Shown in pieces: positions 16,112-24,863 of a DNA stretch of 64,000 nucleotides. The number at the start of each line of letters is the position of its first letter. Within the stretch, counting starts at the first letter, position 1. Below the pieces are notes generated by a model. It did not search any database, was not told where the DNA came from, and saw only the letters and a list, made by a program, of their open reading frames with translations. Origin of the DNA: Plantibacter sp. PA-3-X8 (GTDB taxonomy: Bacteria; Actinomycetota; Actinomycetes; Actinomycetales; Microbacteriaceae); assembly GCF_003856975.1 (NCBI RefSeq), contig NZ_CP033107.1, positions 930,001 to 994,000 of the forward strand, written 5' to 3'. A program made the position numbers and the translations under genes.

Positions 16112-18645
16112 TGCGACCGACCACCCTCCCGTCCATCGCCGACCTCGGGGAGCTGGCCGAGGCGCTCACGGAGTTGCGCGCGGAGGCCGGTGCGCCGTCG
16201 TTCGCCGAGCTGGCCCGGCGGGTCGGTGCCCTCCGGCTCGGACGAGGTTCCCGCGACGCCCCCGGCAAGGTGACGGTCTACGACTGCTTCCGCACCGACC
16301 GGCATCGGGTCGACGCCGAACTCATCCACGACCTCGTCCTCGCCCTCGGAGCTTCAGCGTCAGCGGCCGCCGAGTGGCGCACCACTGCTGCGCGCCTCAA
16401 CGGTGCGACGCTCGGAGCGCCGGTGTCCGCCTCCGTCCTACCGGCAGCCGAGGGATCGACGTCCACCGGTGTGGAACCCGCTGCCGCACCCGTCGTCGTC
16501 CTCACCGGGCTCCCCGGGGTCGGCAAGGCCGAGTTCGCGAGGCGGCTCGCCGAGGTCGAACGCCGCCGTACCCCCGGTGCGGTGGTGCTCCGCGTCCGGC
16601 TGCACGGATTCGAAGACGGGCAGCGTCCGGCGGAAGCGGACGAGGTCCTGCGCGAACTGGTGCGCGCCGTCGGCGGTCGGTCCGATCGTCGGCTCGACGC
16701 CGCATCGCTGCGCGAGACGCTCAGAACGGCGGCACACGACCGCCGGATCATCGTCCTGCTCGAGGATGCGTTCTCCGCAGCGCAGCTCGCTCCACTCCTG
16801 ATCGCCGATCACGCCCGGGGTCCCGCCGGGTTCGGTCTCCATCTGATCGTGACCTCGCGAGCCCGGCTCGACGGCCTCGAGGCGCTGGCGGCCGCGGAGG
16901 GACTCGCGGTGGACCGCCGGACCGTCCTGCCGCTCGAGACCGAGGAGACGGTCCGGCGGCTCTCGGCCGCGACCGCCTCGCAGCGTCCGACGTCCTCCTC
17001 GACCGACGACGCGGCGGTCCGCCGGCTCGCGAACGCGATCAGCGGGATCCGCCTCGACCTCGACCTCGTGCTGCGCTTCATCGAAGACCACCCGGACTGG
17101 TCGCTCGCCGATGTGGCCGAGCGCTTCGGCGACCGCCCGCGGCGCGACCACGCGGTGCCGCTCCTGGAACCCTCGGTCGCCGCCATCGGACCGGACGCCG
17201 CGACCCTGTTCCGGCGACTCGGCCTGCTCCGCGGCCCCGTACGGCTGGACGTCGTCGGGACACTGCTGGACGACGCCGGTGCGGATGCGCTGACCTCGGT
17301 GCGCCTGCTCCGTCGCCTGGCGGACATGCACCTGGCCACCGTCTCGGAGCGGACCGTCGAACTGCACCCGCTCGTCCACACCGCGGCCCACCGGCTCGCG
17401 GTCGAGCAGGAGCGCCCGTCGGTCCTCGTGGTGCTGGCCGAGCGGGTGTTGGAACGGTTCCGCGAGTTGGTCGGCTCCGTCCGCTTCGACGCGTCGCTCG
17501 CCGACGGGCTGGTGGCCGCCGCAGCGCTCGCAGTCGACCAGCGGGCGGGTGCCGCGCTCGCCGCGGTCGTCTTCCACGTGGTGGAGCCGGTGGGTGATGC
17601 CGGCTATTGGAGCCATGCGGCCGAACTCCTCCAACTCGCCGCGCCGTTCGTGCCGCGGGAACGACGAGGCACGACCGCGGAGCTCCTCGCCCGCGCCTTC
17701 GAGAAGCTCGGTCGGTACGACGACGCCCTCGACCACCTGCATCGGGCGAGCCGCCTCCTCACCGAGGAGCAGCCGGGTCGCACGATGAACGTGATCGCCA
17801 ATGTGGAACGCCAACTGGGACGGATGGCGGAGGCCGAGCAGTCGTATCTCCGCGCCGCTCGGATCGCGGCCGCAGCCGGCAATCCGATCACGCGGGGGCG
17901 CGCGCTCGGCAACCTCGGCAATCTGGCGCGCATCACGAGCCGGTATCGCCGGTCGGAGCGGTTGTTCGATCTCGCCGAGGCGGTGAGCGCTCGAGCCGGG
18001 GATGACGTCAATCGGACGATCGTCGAGTCGAACCGTGTGCTCCTGCTCCAGGCGCAGGGGCGGTTCGACGAGGCGCTCCGGCGCTGCGCGACCCTACTCG
18101 AGCGCGGCGGTCCCGGCGTCAACCGCGGATACCTCTTCACCCAACGCGCCATGATCCTGCTGGATCTCGACCGTGTGGCCGAGGCGGAGGAGGCCCTGCT
18201 CGCGGCAGGGGCGGACGGCGGCGGTCCGACGACGTTCGACGAGGACGCCGAGATCGCCATCCAGCTCGCCCAGGTCGCCCGTCGACGCGGGGACCTCGTC
18301 GAGGCTGCGCGTCTGGCGGACACCGCCCTGGCCTCGGCCGAGCGCGTCGGCTACCCACTCCTCCGCTCCGACGCCTGCAGCACCCTCGGCGAGATCGCCG
18401 CCGACGCCGACGACGCCGGGACCGCCGAACGCTGGGCGCGAGGCTCGCTTGAGCTCGCCGAACTGCTCGGTGACCGGGTCGAGCAGGCGAGGGCGTTCGA
18501 GACGATCGGGAGGGCGGCGGCGATCCGCGGCGACCGAGCGGCGGCCGACGCCGCGTTCGCCGCCGCCGCCGACCTCCTCAGCGCAGTCGGCCACTGGCGA
18601 GCCACGGCCGTCCAGACGATGCGCGCGGACCTCGCCCGGGCCTGA
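16111..18645 (+). CDS. STAND-type ATPase with N-terminal HTH-like region and TPR repeats
   Basis: An 844-residue protein. Residues about 10-90 (LRAEAGAPSFAELARRVG, then VTVYDCFRTDRHRVDAELI) resemble the helix-turn-helix head of AfsR-like actinobacterial NTPase regulators. Residues about 130-300 form an NB-ARC-like ATPase with Walker A GLPGVGKAE and a Walker B-like IIVLLEDA. The usual Thr/Ser after the Walker lysine is Ala, so nucleotide handling may be altered. Residues about 500-840 are tetratricopeptide-like helical pairs (AEAEQSYLRAARIAAAAGN, GRALGNLGNLARI). Such proteins act as signalling switches or co-regulators. It is coupled to the LacI gene. The target and ligand are unknown. Confidence 0.75.
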   Translation: MRPTTLPSIADLGELAEALTELRAEAGAPSFAELARRVGALRLGRGSRDAPGKVTVYDCFRTDRHRVDAELIHDLVLALGASASAAAEWRTTAARLNGATLGAPVSASVLPAAEGSTSTGVEPAAAPVVVLTGLPGVGKAEFARRLAEVERRRTPGAVVLRVRLHGFEDGQRPAEADEVLRELVRAVGGRSDRRLDAASLRETLRTAAHDRRIIVLLEDAFSAAQLAPLLIADHARGPAGFGLHLIVTSRARLDGLEALAAAEGLAVDRRTVLPLETEETVRRLSAATASQRPTSSSTDDAAVRRLANAISGIRLDLDLVLRFIEDHPDWSLADVAERFGDRPRRDHAVPLLEPSVAAIGPDAATLFRRLGLLRGPVRLDVVGTLLDDAGADALTSVRLLRRLADMHLATVSERTVELHPLVHTAAHRLAVEQERPSVLVVLAERVLERFRELVGSVRFDASLADGLVAAAALAVDQRAGAALAAVVFHVVEPVGDAGYWSHAAELLQLAAPFVPRERRGTTAELLARAFEKLGRYDDALDHLHRASRLLTEEQPGRTMNVIANVERQLGRMAEAEQSYLRAARIAAAAGNPITRGRALGNLGNLARITSRYRRSERLFDLAEAVSARAGDDVNRTIVESNRVLLLQAQGRFDEALRRCATLLERGGPGVNRGYLFTQRAMILLDLDRVAEAEEALLAAGADGGGPTTFDEDAEIAIQLAQVARRRGDLVEAARLADTALASAERVGYPLLRSDACSTLGEIAADADDAGTAERWARGSLELAELLGDRVEQARAFETIGRAAAIRGDRAAADAAFAAAADLLSAVGHWRATAVQTMRADLARA

Positions 18646-18791
18646 CTCCACCGCCACCAGGCGTGCGTGACCTCCGTTCGTCGACCCGCGCGAGTCGTTC
18701 GGGCTCGTTCGGGTGGCTGGCTCGGAGCCGCGGCGCTCCGGCACCATCGGTTCGGGCACGCCGTGGAGCATGCCGCCACCCCCAGACGACC

Positions 18792-18819
18792 GGACCGGGC
18801 GACGCGTGTCGCTCGGTCC
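18792..18819 (+). terminator. Hairpin upstream of the lipoprotein gene
   Basis: GGACCGGGCGAC and GTCGCTCGGTCC form a 12-bp stem with one G-T wobble and a GCGT loop. It lies between the ATPase/TPR stop and the ribosome site of the next gene. It could terminate the upstream transcript or shape the 5' leader of the lipoprotein mRNA. The remainder of the 197-bp gap shows nothing clear. Confidence 0.4.
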
Positions 18820-18842
18820 GGGCCACGAGAAGGACGAACCAC

Positions 18843-19382
18843 ATGACGCACCGCACACGATCGATGAGCCGGCTCCCGCGCCTGGCCGGAGGAGGCGCTG
18901 CGCTCGTCTTCGCCGCGGCCCTCGCCGGCTGCTCCAGCGGTTCCGTCTCGGTCGGCGAGACGGCCACCGTGACCCTGCCCGCCAAGATCGCGGGGAACGA
19001 CGATCAGGACTTCGCCGTCACGGTCGCCTCGCTCGACAAGGCACCCGCCGAGGTGACCGCGCAGATGGGTGGTGACGACGACGTCTACTTCGCCTCCATC
19101 GAGTTCGCGTACGAGGGGGACGCCACCGCCGAGGTGCTCGCGTTGCCCTGGAACAACGTCTTCGCCGAGCTGTCGGATGGGAGCTTCCTCGAGACGTCGT
19201 TCATCGGTCTCACGGAGTGCACCGGGACACCGGACGATCCGACGACGGCTGCGGAGGACCTCGTCGGCGGCGAGACGATCACGGTCTGTGTGCCGCTGTC
19301 CTCGACCGATGGCCTCGAGGTGACCGGCGTCTCCGTCGGCGGTTCCGACATGGGCGCTGGCGGAACGGTCTGGAAGCGATGA
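18843..19382 (+). CDS. Putative lipoprotein of unknown function
   Basis: A 179-residue protein with a classic lipoprotein signal: basic start (MTHRTRSMSRLPRL), hydrophobic stretch and lipobox LAGC, so it is probably anchored to the outer face of the membrane. The mature part is acidic and beta-rich, with two Cys (TECTG and TVCVP) that could form a disulfide, and a layout like DUF4352-type immunoglobulin-like extracellular domains. ATG 18843 has AGAAGGA upstream. It overlaps the next gene by four bases, so the two products probably work together. I do not recognise a specific function. Confidence 0.72.
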   Translation: MTHRTRSMSRLPRLAGGGAALVFAAALAGCSSGSVSVGETATVTLPAKIAGNDDQDFAVTVASLDKAPAEVTAQMGGDDDVYFASIEFAYEGDATAEVLALPWNNVFAELSDGSFLETSFIGLTECTGTPDDPTTAAEDLVGGETITVCVPLSSTDGLEVTGVSVGGSDMGAGGTVWKR

Positions 19383-19708
19383 GCGGCGGGCAGCAGCCTG
19401 GCCAGCAGCCGGAGCAGGAACCGGTTCAGCCGAGCGAACCGGAGACCCCACCGCAATGGTCCGTCGAGGAGTGGGGGAGTTCACCGTTCGGGTGGTTCGT
19501 CGGTGCGGGGATCGGCGTGCTCGTCGCCGTGCTCTGCTTCACCCCGATCTGGGACGAGGTCGCCGGACGGAGCACCGGACGGCGAGCCGGTTTCGGTGCG
19601 CTGCTCGGCACGATCGGGCCGTTCGGCGTCGCCGCGATCGCGCTGGCCGTCGCCGTCGTGTTCGCGGTCGTCGGTGTCCGGAAGCGACGCGCCGGCGATC
19701 GCGGCTGA
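19379..19708 (+). CDS. Small two-helix membrane protein
   Basis: A 109-residue protein. Residues 1-30 are Gln, Pro and Glu-rich (QQPGQQPEQEPVQPSEPE). Two hydrophobic segments follow (about 38-58, WFVGAGIGVLVAVLCF, and about 75-98, GPFGVAAIALAVAVVFAVVG), and it ends in a basic KRRAGDRG tail. Its ATG overlaps the lipoprotein stop (ATGA), so the pair forms an operon. No family is recognised; it may be a membrane partner of the lipoprotein. Confidence 0.68.
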   Translation: MSGGQQPGQQPEQEPVQPSEPETPPQWSVEEWGSSPFGWFVGAGIGVLVAVLCFTPIWDEVAGRSTGRRAGFGALLGTIGPFGVAAIALAVAVVFAVVGVRKRRAGDRG

Positions 19709-19783
19709 TCGCCCGAGCCGGCGCCCGGCCGACGGTACGGACGGCATGCCCCGTAGGGTGGAGGAGACGCTCGAAGGAGACCC

Positions 19784-21070
19784 ATGACCGACCAGCCCAT
19801 CGCCACCGCAGCACTCGTCCAGCAGGAGGCGGCGTCGCTCGCCGTGTCGCTCGCACCGGTGTACCAGGATCTGCACGCCAATCCGGAGCTCTCCTTCGCG
19901 GAGCACCGGACGGCCGCCCTGGTCGCGGATCGCATCACCGGCCTCGGGTACGGGGTCGCGACGGGGATCGGCGGCACCGGTGTCGTCGGTGTCCTGGAGA
20001 ACGGCGAAGGACCGACGGTCCTCCTGCGGGCCGACATGGACGGCCTGCCCGTCCTGGAGGAGACAGGCCTCGACTACGCGAGCGTCGCGCGCGGGGTCGA
20101 TCCGGAGGGCAACGACGTCCCGGTCATGCACGCCTGCGGCCACGACGTCCACGTCACCTGTCTGCTGGGAGCCGCCGAACTGCTCGCCGCACGGCGCGAC
20201 ACCTGGTCCGGGACACTCGTCGTCCTGTTCCAGCCGGCTGAAGAGGCCGGCGGCGGTGCGCAGGCGATGGTCGACGACGACCTCTACGCACGCGTCCCGA
20301 AGCCCGACATCGTGTTCGGCCAGCACGTCGGTCCGCTGCCGGCCGGTGTCGTCGGCACGCACGCCGGTCCGTCGTTCGCCGCGACCGACGCCTACCGCGT
20401 CACCTTCCACGGCCGCGGCGGGCACGGATCCCGCCCGCAGTCGACGATCGACCCGATCGTGATGGCGGCGTCGGCGGTCGTCCGCCTCCAGAGCATCGTG
20501 TCCCGCGAGGTCGCCGGAACCGACACCGCGGTGCTCACCGTCGGCACGATGCACGCCGGCACCAAGAACAACATCATCCCCGACACCGCGCAGATCGGCG
20601 TCAACATCCGCAGCTACGAACCGCACGTGCGCGACCGCGTCGTCGGCTCCATGGAGCGCATCATCCGGGCCGAGGCCGCAGCATCGGGCGCCGAGCGGGA
20701 ACCGGTGATCGAACACACCGAGGCCTTCCCGGTGCTCGTGAACGATCCCGCGGCGACCGGCGCGGTGACGGCGGTGTTCGCCGACGCGTTCGGTGCCAAC
20801 CGCGTCGTCGACCCCGGTCTCGTCACGGGGAGTGAGGACGTCGGCATGCTCGCGACGGCCGCCGACGCTCCCATCGTCTACTGGATCCTCGGGGGTGCCG
20901 ACCCACAGGCCTTCGCGGCGGCCTACGCCTCGGGGCGCATGGAACAAGACCTTCCCGGCAACCACTCCTCGAAGTTCGCTCCGCTCATCCACCCCACCCT
21001 CGACACCGGCATCGCAGCGCTCTCGCTCGCGGCACTGTCGCGTCTGGCCGGAACGGCGGCCACCGCATGA
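19784..21070 (+). CDS. M20-family amidohydrolase (hippurate / N-acyl-amino-acid hydrolase type)
   Basis: A 428-residue M20D metallopeptidase-like amidohydrolase. The metal-binding motifs are clear: LRADMDGLPV, HACGHDVH, QPAEEAGGGA with the catalytic Glu pair, GRGGHGSRPQ from the lid domain, and HSSKFAP near the end. Members hydrolyse N-acyl or auxin-type amides to a free amino acid and a carboxylate. AAGGAGACCC precedes the ATG. It overlaps the UPF0145 gene by four bases. The natural substrate is not readable, and no transporter is adjacent. Confidence 0.87.
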   Translation: MTDQPIATAALVQQEAASLAVSLAPVYQDLHANPELSFAEHRTAALVADRITGLGYGVATGIGGTGVVGVLENGEGPTVLLRADMDGLPVLEETGLDYASVARGVDPEGNDVPVMHACGHDVHVTCLLGAAELLAARRDTWSGTLVVLFQPAEEAGGGAQAMVDDDLYARVPKPDIVFGQHVGPLPAGVVGTHAGPSFAATDAYRVTFHGRGGHGSRPQSTIDPIVMAASAVVRLQSIVSREVAGTDTAVLTVGTMHAGTKNNIIPDTAQIGVNIRSYEPHVRDRVVGSMERIIRAEAAASGAEREPVIEHTEAFPVLVNDPAATGAVTAVFADAFGANRVVDPGLVTGSEDVGMLATAADAPIVYWILGGADPQAFAAAYASGRMEQDLPGNHSSKFAPLIHPTLDTGIAALSLAALSRLAGTAATA

Positions 21071-21468
21071 TCGTCGTGACGACGGACACCGTCGCCGGAC
21101 ACCGCATCGACGCCGTCCTCGGCGAGGTCGTCGGGCTCACCGTGCGAGCTCGCGACTGGGGCTCCTCGATGTCGATCGGCTTCTCGGCGCTCGGCGGCGG
21201 CGAGGTCCCGGGGATGACCCAGCTGCTGTTCGAGTCCCGCCAGGAGGTCATGCGACGCCTGGTGGCCGACGCGGAACAGCGCGGCGCGAACGCGGTCCTC
21301 GCGATGCGTCTCGAGACCACCGACATCGGCGGTGCGTGGACGCAGCTGACCGCCTACGGCACCGCGGCGTACCTCGTCCCGATCCCCGCAGGCGAGCCTG
21401 GAGCGACCGGCCAGTCCGCCTACGCGGCGAAGCAGCCGGACGCCCCGAAACCACGCGGCGACGTCTGA
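21067..21468 (+). CDS. YbjQ / UPF0145 family protein
   Basis: A 133-residue protein of the YbjQ-like (UPF0145) family, whose fold is a small beta-alpha pentameric domain. Typical segments are VTTDTVAGHRIDAVLGEVVGLTVR near the start and ADAEQRGANAVLAMRLETT in the middle. The function of the family is not established; a metal-binding role has been suggested. The C-terminal 25 residues are Pro/Lys-rich and probably disordered. Its ATG overlaps the stop of the M20 gene, so the two are co-translated. Confidence 0.82.
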   Translation: MIVVTTDTVAGHRIDAVLGEVVGLTVRARDWGSSMSIGFSALGGGEVPGMTQLLFESRQEVMRRLVADAEQRGANAVLAMRLETTDIGGAWTQLTAYGTAAYLVPIPAGEPGATGQSAYAAKQPDAPKPRGDV

Positions 21469-21476
21469 CGGTGGAG

Positions 21477-21504
21477 CGGAACGAGGGGCACGCCCCTCGT
21501 TCCG
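21477..21504 (+). terminator. Hairpin after the UPF0145 gene
   Basis: CGGAACGAGGGGC is mirrored by GCCCCTCGTTCCG, giving a 12- to 13-bp perfect stem with a very small loop, 8 bp after the stop. It probably terminates the M20-UPF0145 operon ahead of the GH125 gene. Confidence 0.6.
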
Positions 21505-21569
21505 ACCTGCGCTGACCTGACTCGACCTGACCCGCCCGATCACCGCGCCGACGCAGACGGAGGAGACCC

Positions 21570-22874
21570 ATGACCGCTTGGATCGACGAACTCATCACCG
21601 AGGTGACCACGGCTGTGCGGGAGCGCAGTGACGAACGGGTGGCCGAGATGTTCGAGCGCTGCTTCGCCGACACCCTGCACAGCACGATGACGCCCATGCC
21701 GGACGGCACCGTGTTCATGCTCACCGGCGACATCCCCGCGATGTGGTTGCGCGACTCGAGCGCCCAACTCGCTCCCTATCTCCACTTCGCAGCCGACCAC
21801 CCCGAGCTGGCCGAGCTGCTCGTCGCCGTCAACCGCCGGCAGCTGGATGCGATCGCACTCGACCCCTACGCGAACGCGTTCAACGCCGAGCCGAACGGGC
21901 ACGGCCACCGCGACGACCGCACCGATGCGTCGCCCTGGGTGTGGGAACGCAAGTACGAGATCGACTCGCTCTGCTACCCGCTCCAGCTCGCACACGACAT
22001 CTGGCTGGCGACGGGGCGCCGCGACCACCTGGATGCGCGGTACCGCTCCGCCGTCGTCGCGGCGATGGAGGTCTGGCGGGTCGAACAGCACCACGAGGAG
22101 CGCTCACCGTACCGGTTCCAGCGGTTCGACGCCCCGCTCTCCGACACCCTCGTCCGCGACGGACTCGGGCCGGAGACGGCGTGGACCGGGCTCTCGTGGT
22201 CGGGGTTCCGGCCGAGCGACGACGCAGGGCGGTACGGCTACAACGTTCCGGGCAACCTCTTCGCTGCGGTGACGCTCGCCGGGGTCGAATCGATCGCTGT
22301 CGATGTGCTCGACGACGCGGCACTCGCCGCGGAGGCCGGTGCGCTCCGACGCGAGCTCGAGACCGCGATCGACGCCCACGGTGTCGTGACGACCGATCAG
22401 TGCGGCGACGTCTACGCCTACGAGGTCGACGGGTTCGGCAACGCGCTCCTGATCGACGACGCAAACGTGCCGAGTCTGCTCTCGCTGCCGTTCCTCGGCT
22501 GGTGCGCGCCCGACGACGCCCGGTACCTCGCCACCCGACGGTTCCTGCTCAGCGAGGACGACCCGAGCTACTTCGTCGGGTCCGCCGCCCGTGGGATCGG
22601 GAGCCCACACACGCCCGACGACCACATCTGGCCGATCGCCCTGTCCATCGAGGGCCTCACCTCGCAGGACGAGCAGGATCGCGCCCGCCTGCTCGACACG
22701 CTGCTGCGGACCGACGCAGGCACCGGGGTCATGCACGAGTCGTTCCACAAGGACGACCCCGACACCTTCACCCGCCGCTGGTTCTCCTGGGCGAACGCGA
22801 TGTTCTGCGAGTTCGTCCTCGACGTGGTGGGTCTGCGCACGCACGTGCGGCGTCCTGTGCCCCGAGGTGACTGA
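21570..22874 (+). CDS. Glycoside hydrolase family 125 exo-alpha-1,6-mannosidase
   Basis: A 434-residue GH125 protein (formerly DUF1237). The family signatures TGDIPAMWLRDSSAQ, GFGNALLIDDANVPSLLSLP, PSYFVGSAARGIGSPHT, MHESFHKDD and RRWFSWAN are all present in order. The Glu in HESFH lies where the inverting catalytic base is expected. GH125 enzymes remove non-reducing alpha-1,6-linked mannose, for example from fungal or plant glycans. No signal peptide is visible, so it probably acts inside the cell on imported oligosaccharides. GGAGGAGACCC precedes the ATG. Unlike many GH125 loci, no other mannosidase or sugar transporter is adjacent. Confidence 0.9.
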   Translation: MTAWIDELITEVTTAVRERSDERVAEMFERCFADTLHSTMTPMPDGTVFMLTGDIPAMWLRDSSAQLAPYLHFAADHPELAELLVAVNRRQLDAIALDPYANAFNAEPNGHGHRDDRTDASPWVWERKYEIDSLCYPLQLAHDIWLATGRRDHLDARYRSAVVAAMEVWRVEQHHEERSPYRFQRFDAPLSDTLVRDGLGPETAWTGLSWSGFRPSDDAGRYGYNVPGNLFAAVTLAGVESIAVDVLDDAALAAEAGALRRELETAIDAHGVVTTDQCGDVYAYEVDGFGNALLIDDANVPSLLSLPFLGWCAPDDARYLATRRFLLSEDDPSYFVGSAARGIGSPHTPDDHIWPIALSIEGLTSQDEQDRARLLDTLLRTDAGTGVMHESFHKDDPDTFTRRWFSWANAMFCEFVLDVVGLRTHVRRPVPRGD

Positions 22875-22900
22875 ACGGACCCGCAGCCTCGTGCGCCGGC

Positions 22901-23530
22901 TCAGAGCAGCCGCAGCTCCTGTGCACGGGTGACGGCCCTGGTCCGGTCGGCCACCTCGAGCTTCTCGAAGACGTGCAGCAGGTGCGTCTTCACCGTCGAC
23001 TCCGAGATGAAGAGTGCCGCCGCGATCGCCCGGTTGCTGTTGCCGGCGGCGACGAGCGCCAGGACCTCGAGCTCGCGAGCGCTGAGCTGCGGGCGGGCTG
23101 GGGTCCCACCCTGCATGCGGCCGACGAGCGTCGCCGCGATGGTGGGCGCGAGCACCGTCTGACCGGCGACCACCGAACGGATGCCGGCCAGGATCTCCTG
23201 CTCGGGCGCCGCCTTCAACAGGTAGCCGCCGGCTCCGGCCTCGATCGCGCCGAGGATGTCGTCGTCGGTCTCGTAGGTCGTCAGCACGAGCACCCGGACG
23301 CCTGGCACGCGCTGCACGATGCGCGCCGTCGCCTCCGCACCGCCGAGGACCGGCATGCGCAGGTCCATGAGCACGAGGTCCGGCCGGTGCTCCTCTGCAG
23401 CCGCGACCGCCGCAGCGCCATCCGCCACCTCGGCGACGACCTCGAGGTCGTCCGCGCGCCCGAGCAGCGCGACGATGCCCGATCGCACGATGGGGTGGTC
23501 GTCCGCGACCACGATCCTGATCCGTGTCAT
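22901..23530 (-). CDS. NarL/FixJ-family response regulator
   Basis: A 209-residue regulator: receiver domain (residues 1-120, phospho-acceptor Asp56 in LVLMDLRMP, plus VLVLTTYETDDD) and a C-terminal LuxR-type helix-turn-helix (LSARELEVLALVAAGNSNRAIAA, then SESTVKTHLLHVFEKL). Its ATG overlaps the stop of the upstream histidine kinase by four bases, so they form a cognate pair. The likely target is the ABC-2 exporter operon located behind the kinase, a common arrangement, but no binding site was identified. Confidence 0.93.
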   Translation of the reverse strand: MTRIRIVVADDHPIVRSGIVALLGRADDLEVVAEVADGAAAVAAAEEHRPDLVLMDLRMPVLGGAEATARIVQRVPGVRVLVLTTYETDDDILGAIEAGAGGYLLKAAPEQEILAGIRSVVAGQTVLAPTIAATLVGRMQGGTPARPQLSARELEVLALVAAGNSNRAIAAALFISESTVKTHLLHVFEKLEVADRTRAVTRAQELRLL

Positions 23531-24777
23531 CGTCCCTCCTCCGTGGTCCCTGAGCCTGTCGAAGGGCCCGCTTCGATCGTCACCGGCACTCGCACCAGCA
23601 CCGTCGTCCCCGTTCCGGCGGCGCTCGTGAGTTCCACCGTTCCGCCGAGCAGCGTCACCCGGTCGTGCATGCCGTGCAGCCCGAAGCCTGCGCCCGGACT
23701 GGTCCCGAGCAGCGCGCCGTCCGGGTCCGCGATGCCGACCCCGTCGTCGGAGATCCGCAGTTCGGCCCAGCCGTCGTCGACGGTGAGTACCAGCTCGACG
23801 CGGTCGGCGGCGGCGTGCTTCCGGATGTTCGCGAGACCCTCCTGGGCACTCCGGAGCAGCACGACCTCGGGTGCTCGCTCGAACCGTTCTGACGGGGCGT
23901 CGACCTCGACGACCACGCCCGTCTCACGGCTGAACCGCTCGCCCAGGCGCCGCAGGCTGTCACCGAGGGTGGTGTCGGCGGCCGGCATCGCGGCCAGCGT
24001 GGCCACGAGGGATCTCGCCTCGCGGAGGGCGTCGCGTGCCGTGCTCTCGATGAGGTCGATGCTGTCGAGGGCGGCGATCAGTCGACCGTCCAGCGGGGAG
24101 GCGTCCGGCGTGCCCGCGACGGTCTCACCGACCTCAGAGCGGGCGCGTTGCGCGAGCAGCACCACACTCGTGAGGCTCTGCGCGATGGTGTCGTGGATGT
24201 CGCGAGCCATGCGTTCGCGTTCGGCGGCCGCCCCGGCCTCTCGGCTCGCCCGTTCCGATTCCGCCTGAGCGGTCTGCAGACTCACGAGGAGTCGTGCCTT
24301 CTCGTCGCCGAGCTCGGCGATCCGGGTGATCCAGAGCCCGAGGGACAACGCGAAGACGAGCGAGACGCTCTGGATCGCGAGCCCCTGCAGGATCGCCTCC
24401 GGGGCGGCGCCTTGTCCGACGATGAAGCCGACGGCGAGGGCCGCGGCGCTCGCGATGTTGAGGATGATCGCGTTCCGGGTGTTCGGCGTCAGCACCCACA
24501 GCAGCGGGAACACGAGGCACTGGAGGGTCAGGACGTTCGGGGAGAATGCCGTCCCGACTGCGGTGAGGGCGATGAGGGTGATCGCGAACCAAAGCCCGCC
24601 CTGCGGACGCTCGAGGGTGCGGCGCCCGGCCGTGTAGTAGACGAGGCAGAGCGCCGCCAGCACGATCCAGACGCCGACGGCCCGCTCCGGTGCCCCTGCC
24701 GCGCTGACGCTCACGAGCGCACCGACGATCACGCACCCCGCGCCGAACGCGACATCCCACCACCGTCGTCCGTCCAT
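23527..24777 (-). CDS. DesK/NarX-type sensor histidine kinase
   Basis: A 416-residue kinase. About six membrane helices occupy residues 5-150, followed by a short coiled coil (LGDEKARLLVSLQTAQAESE), a HisKA_3 domain with phospho-acceptor His195 in MARDIHDTIAQSL, and a HATPase_c domain (SAQEGLANIRKH, ISDDGVGI, GFGLHGMHDRV). ATG 24777 has GGGAGGG upstream. The last residues, GPSTGSGTTEEGR, are encoded by a copy of an intergenic repeat (23545-23566), so the C-terminus looks like an insertion-derived extension. It pairs with the downstream response regulator. Confidence 0.92.
   Translation of the reverse strand: MDGRRWWDVAFGAGCVIVGALVSVSAAGAPERAVGVWIVLAALCLVYYTAGRRTLERPQGGLWFAITLIALTAVGTAFSPNVLTLQCLVFPLLWVLTPNTRNAIILNIASAAALAVGFIVGQGAAPEAILQGLAIQSVSLVFALSLGLWITRIAELGDEKARLLVSLQTAQAESERASREAGAAAERERMARDIHDTIAQSLTSVVLLAQRARSEVGETVAGTPDASPLDGRLIAALDSIDLIESTARDALREARSLVATLAAMPAADTTLGDSLRRLGERFSRETGVVVEVDAPSERFERAPEVVLLRSAQEGLANIRKHAAADRVELVLTVDDGWAELRISDDGVGIADPDGALLGTSPGAGFGLHGMHDRVTLLGGTVELTSAAGTGTTVLVRVPVTIEAGPSTGSGTTEEGR
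23545..23566 (-). repeat. Intergenic-type 22-bp repeat inside the kinase 3' end
   Basis: GGTCCCTGAGCCTGTCGAAG followed by GG lies within the coding end of the kinase and encodes part of GPSTGSGTT. The reverse complement is the CCCTTCGACAGGCTCAGGGACC element also seen at 42888-43081 and, degenerate, at 5243-5320. Confidence 0.75.
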
Positions 24778-24800
24778 GTCCCAACCCTCCCATCCCTGCT

Positions 24801-24861
24801 CGCGAACTGTCACTTCCTGCTAGTTCCGGGGGCGTACACCCGCCGGAACTGACAGTTCGCG
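24801..24861. terminator. Bulged inverted repeat behind the ABC-2 operon
   Basis: CGCGAACTGTC (24801-24811) pairs with GACAGTTCGCG (24851-24861), and AGTTCCGG (24822-24829) pairs with CCGGAACT (24843-24850), leaving one 10-nt bulge. On the minus strand it directly follows the permease stop and precedes the kinase start. It probably terminates the exporter transcript. Confidence 0.55.
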
Positions 24862-24863
24862 GG

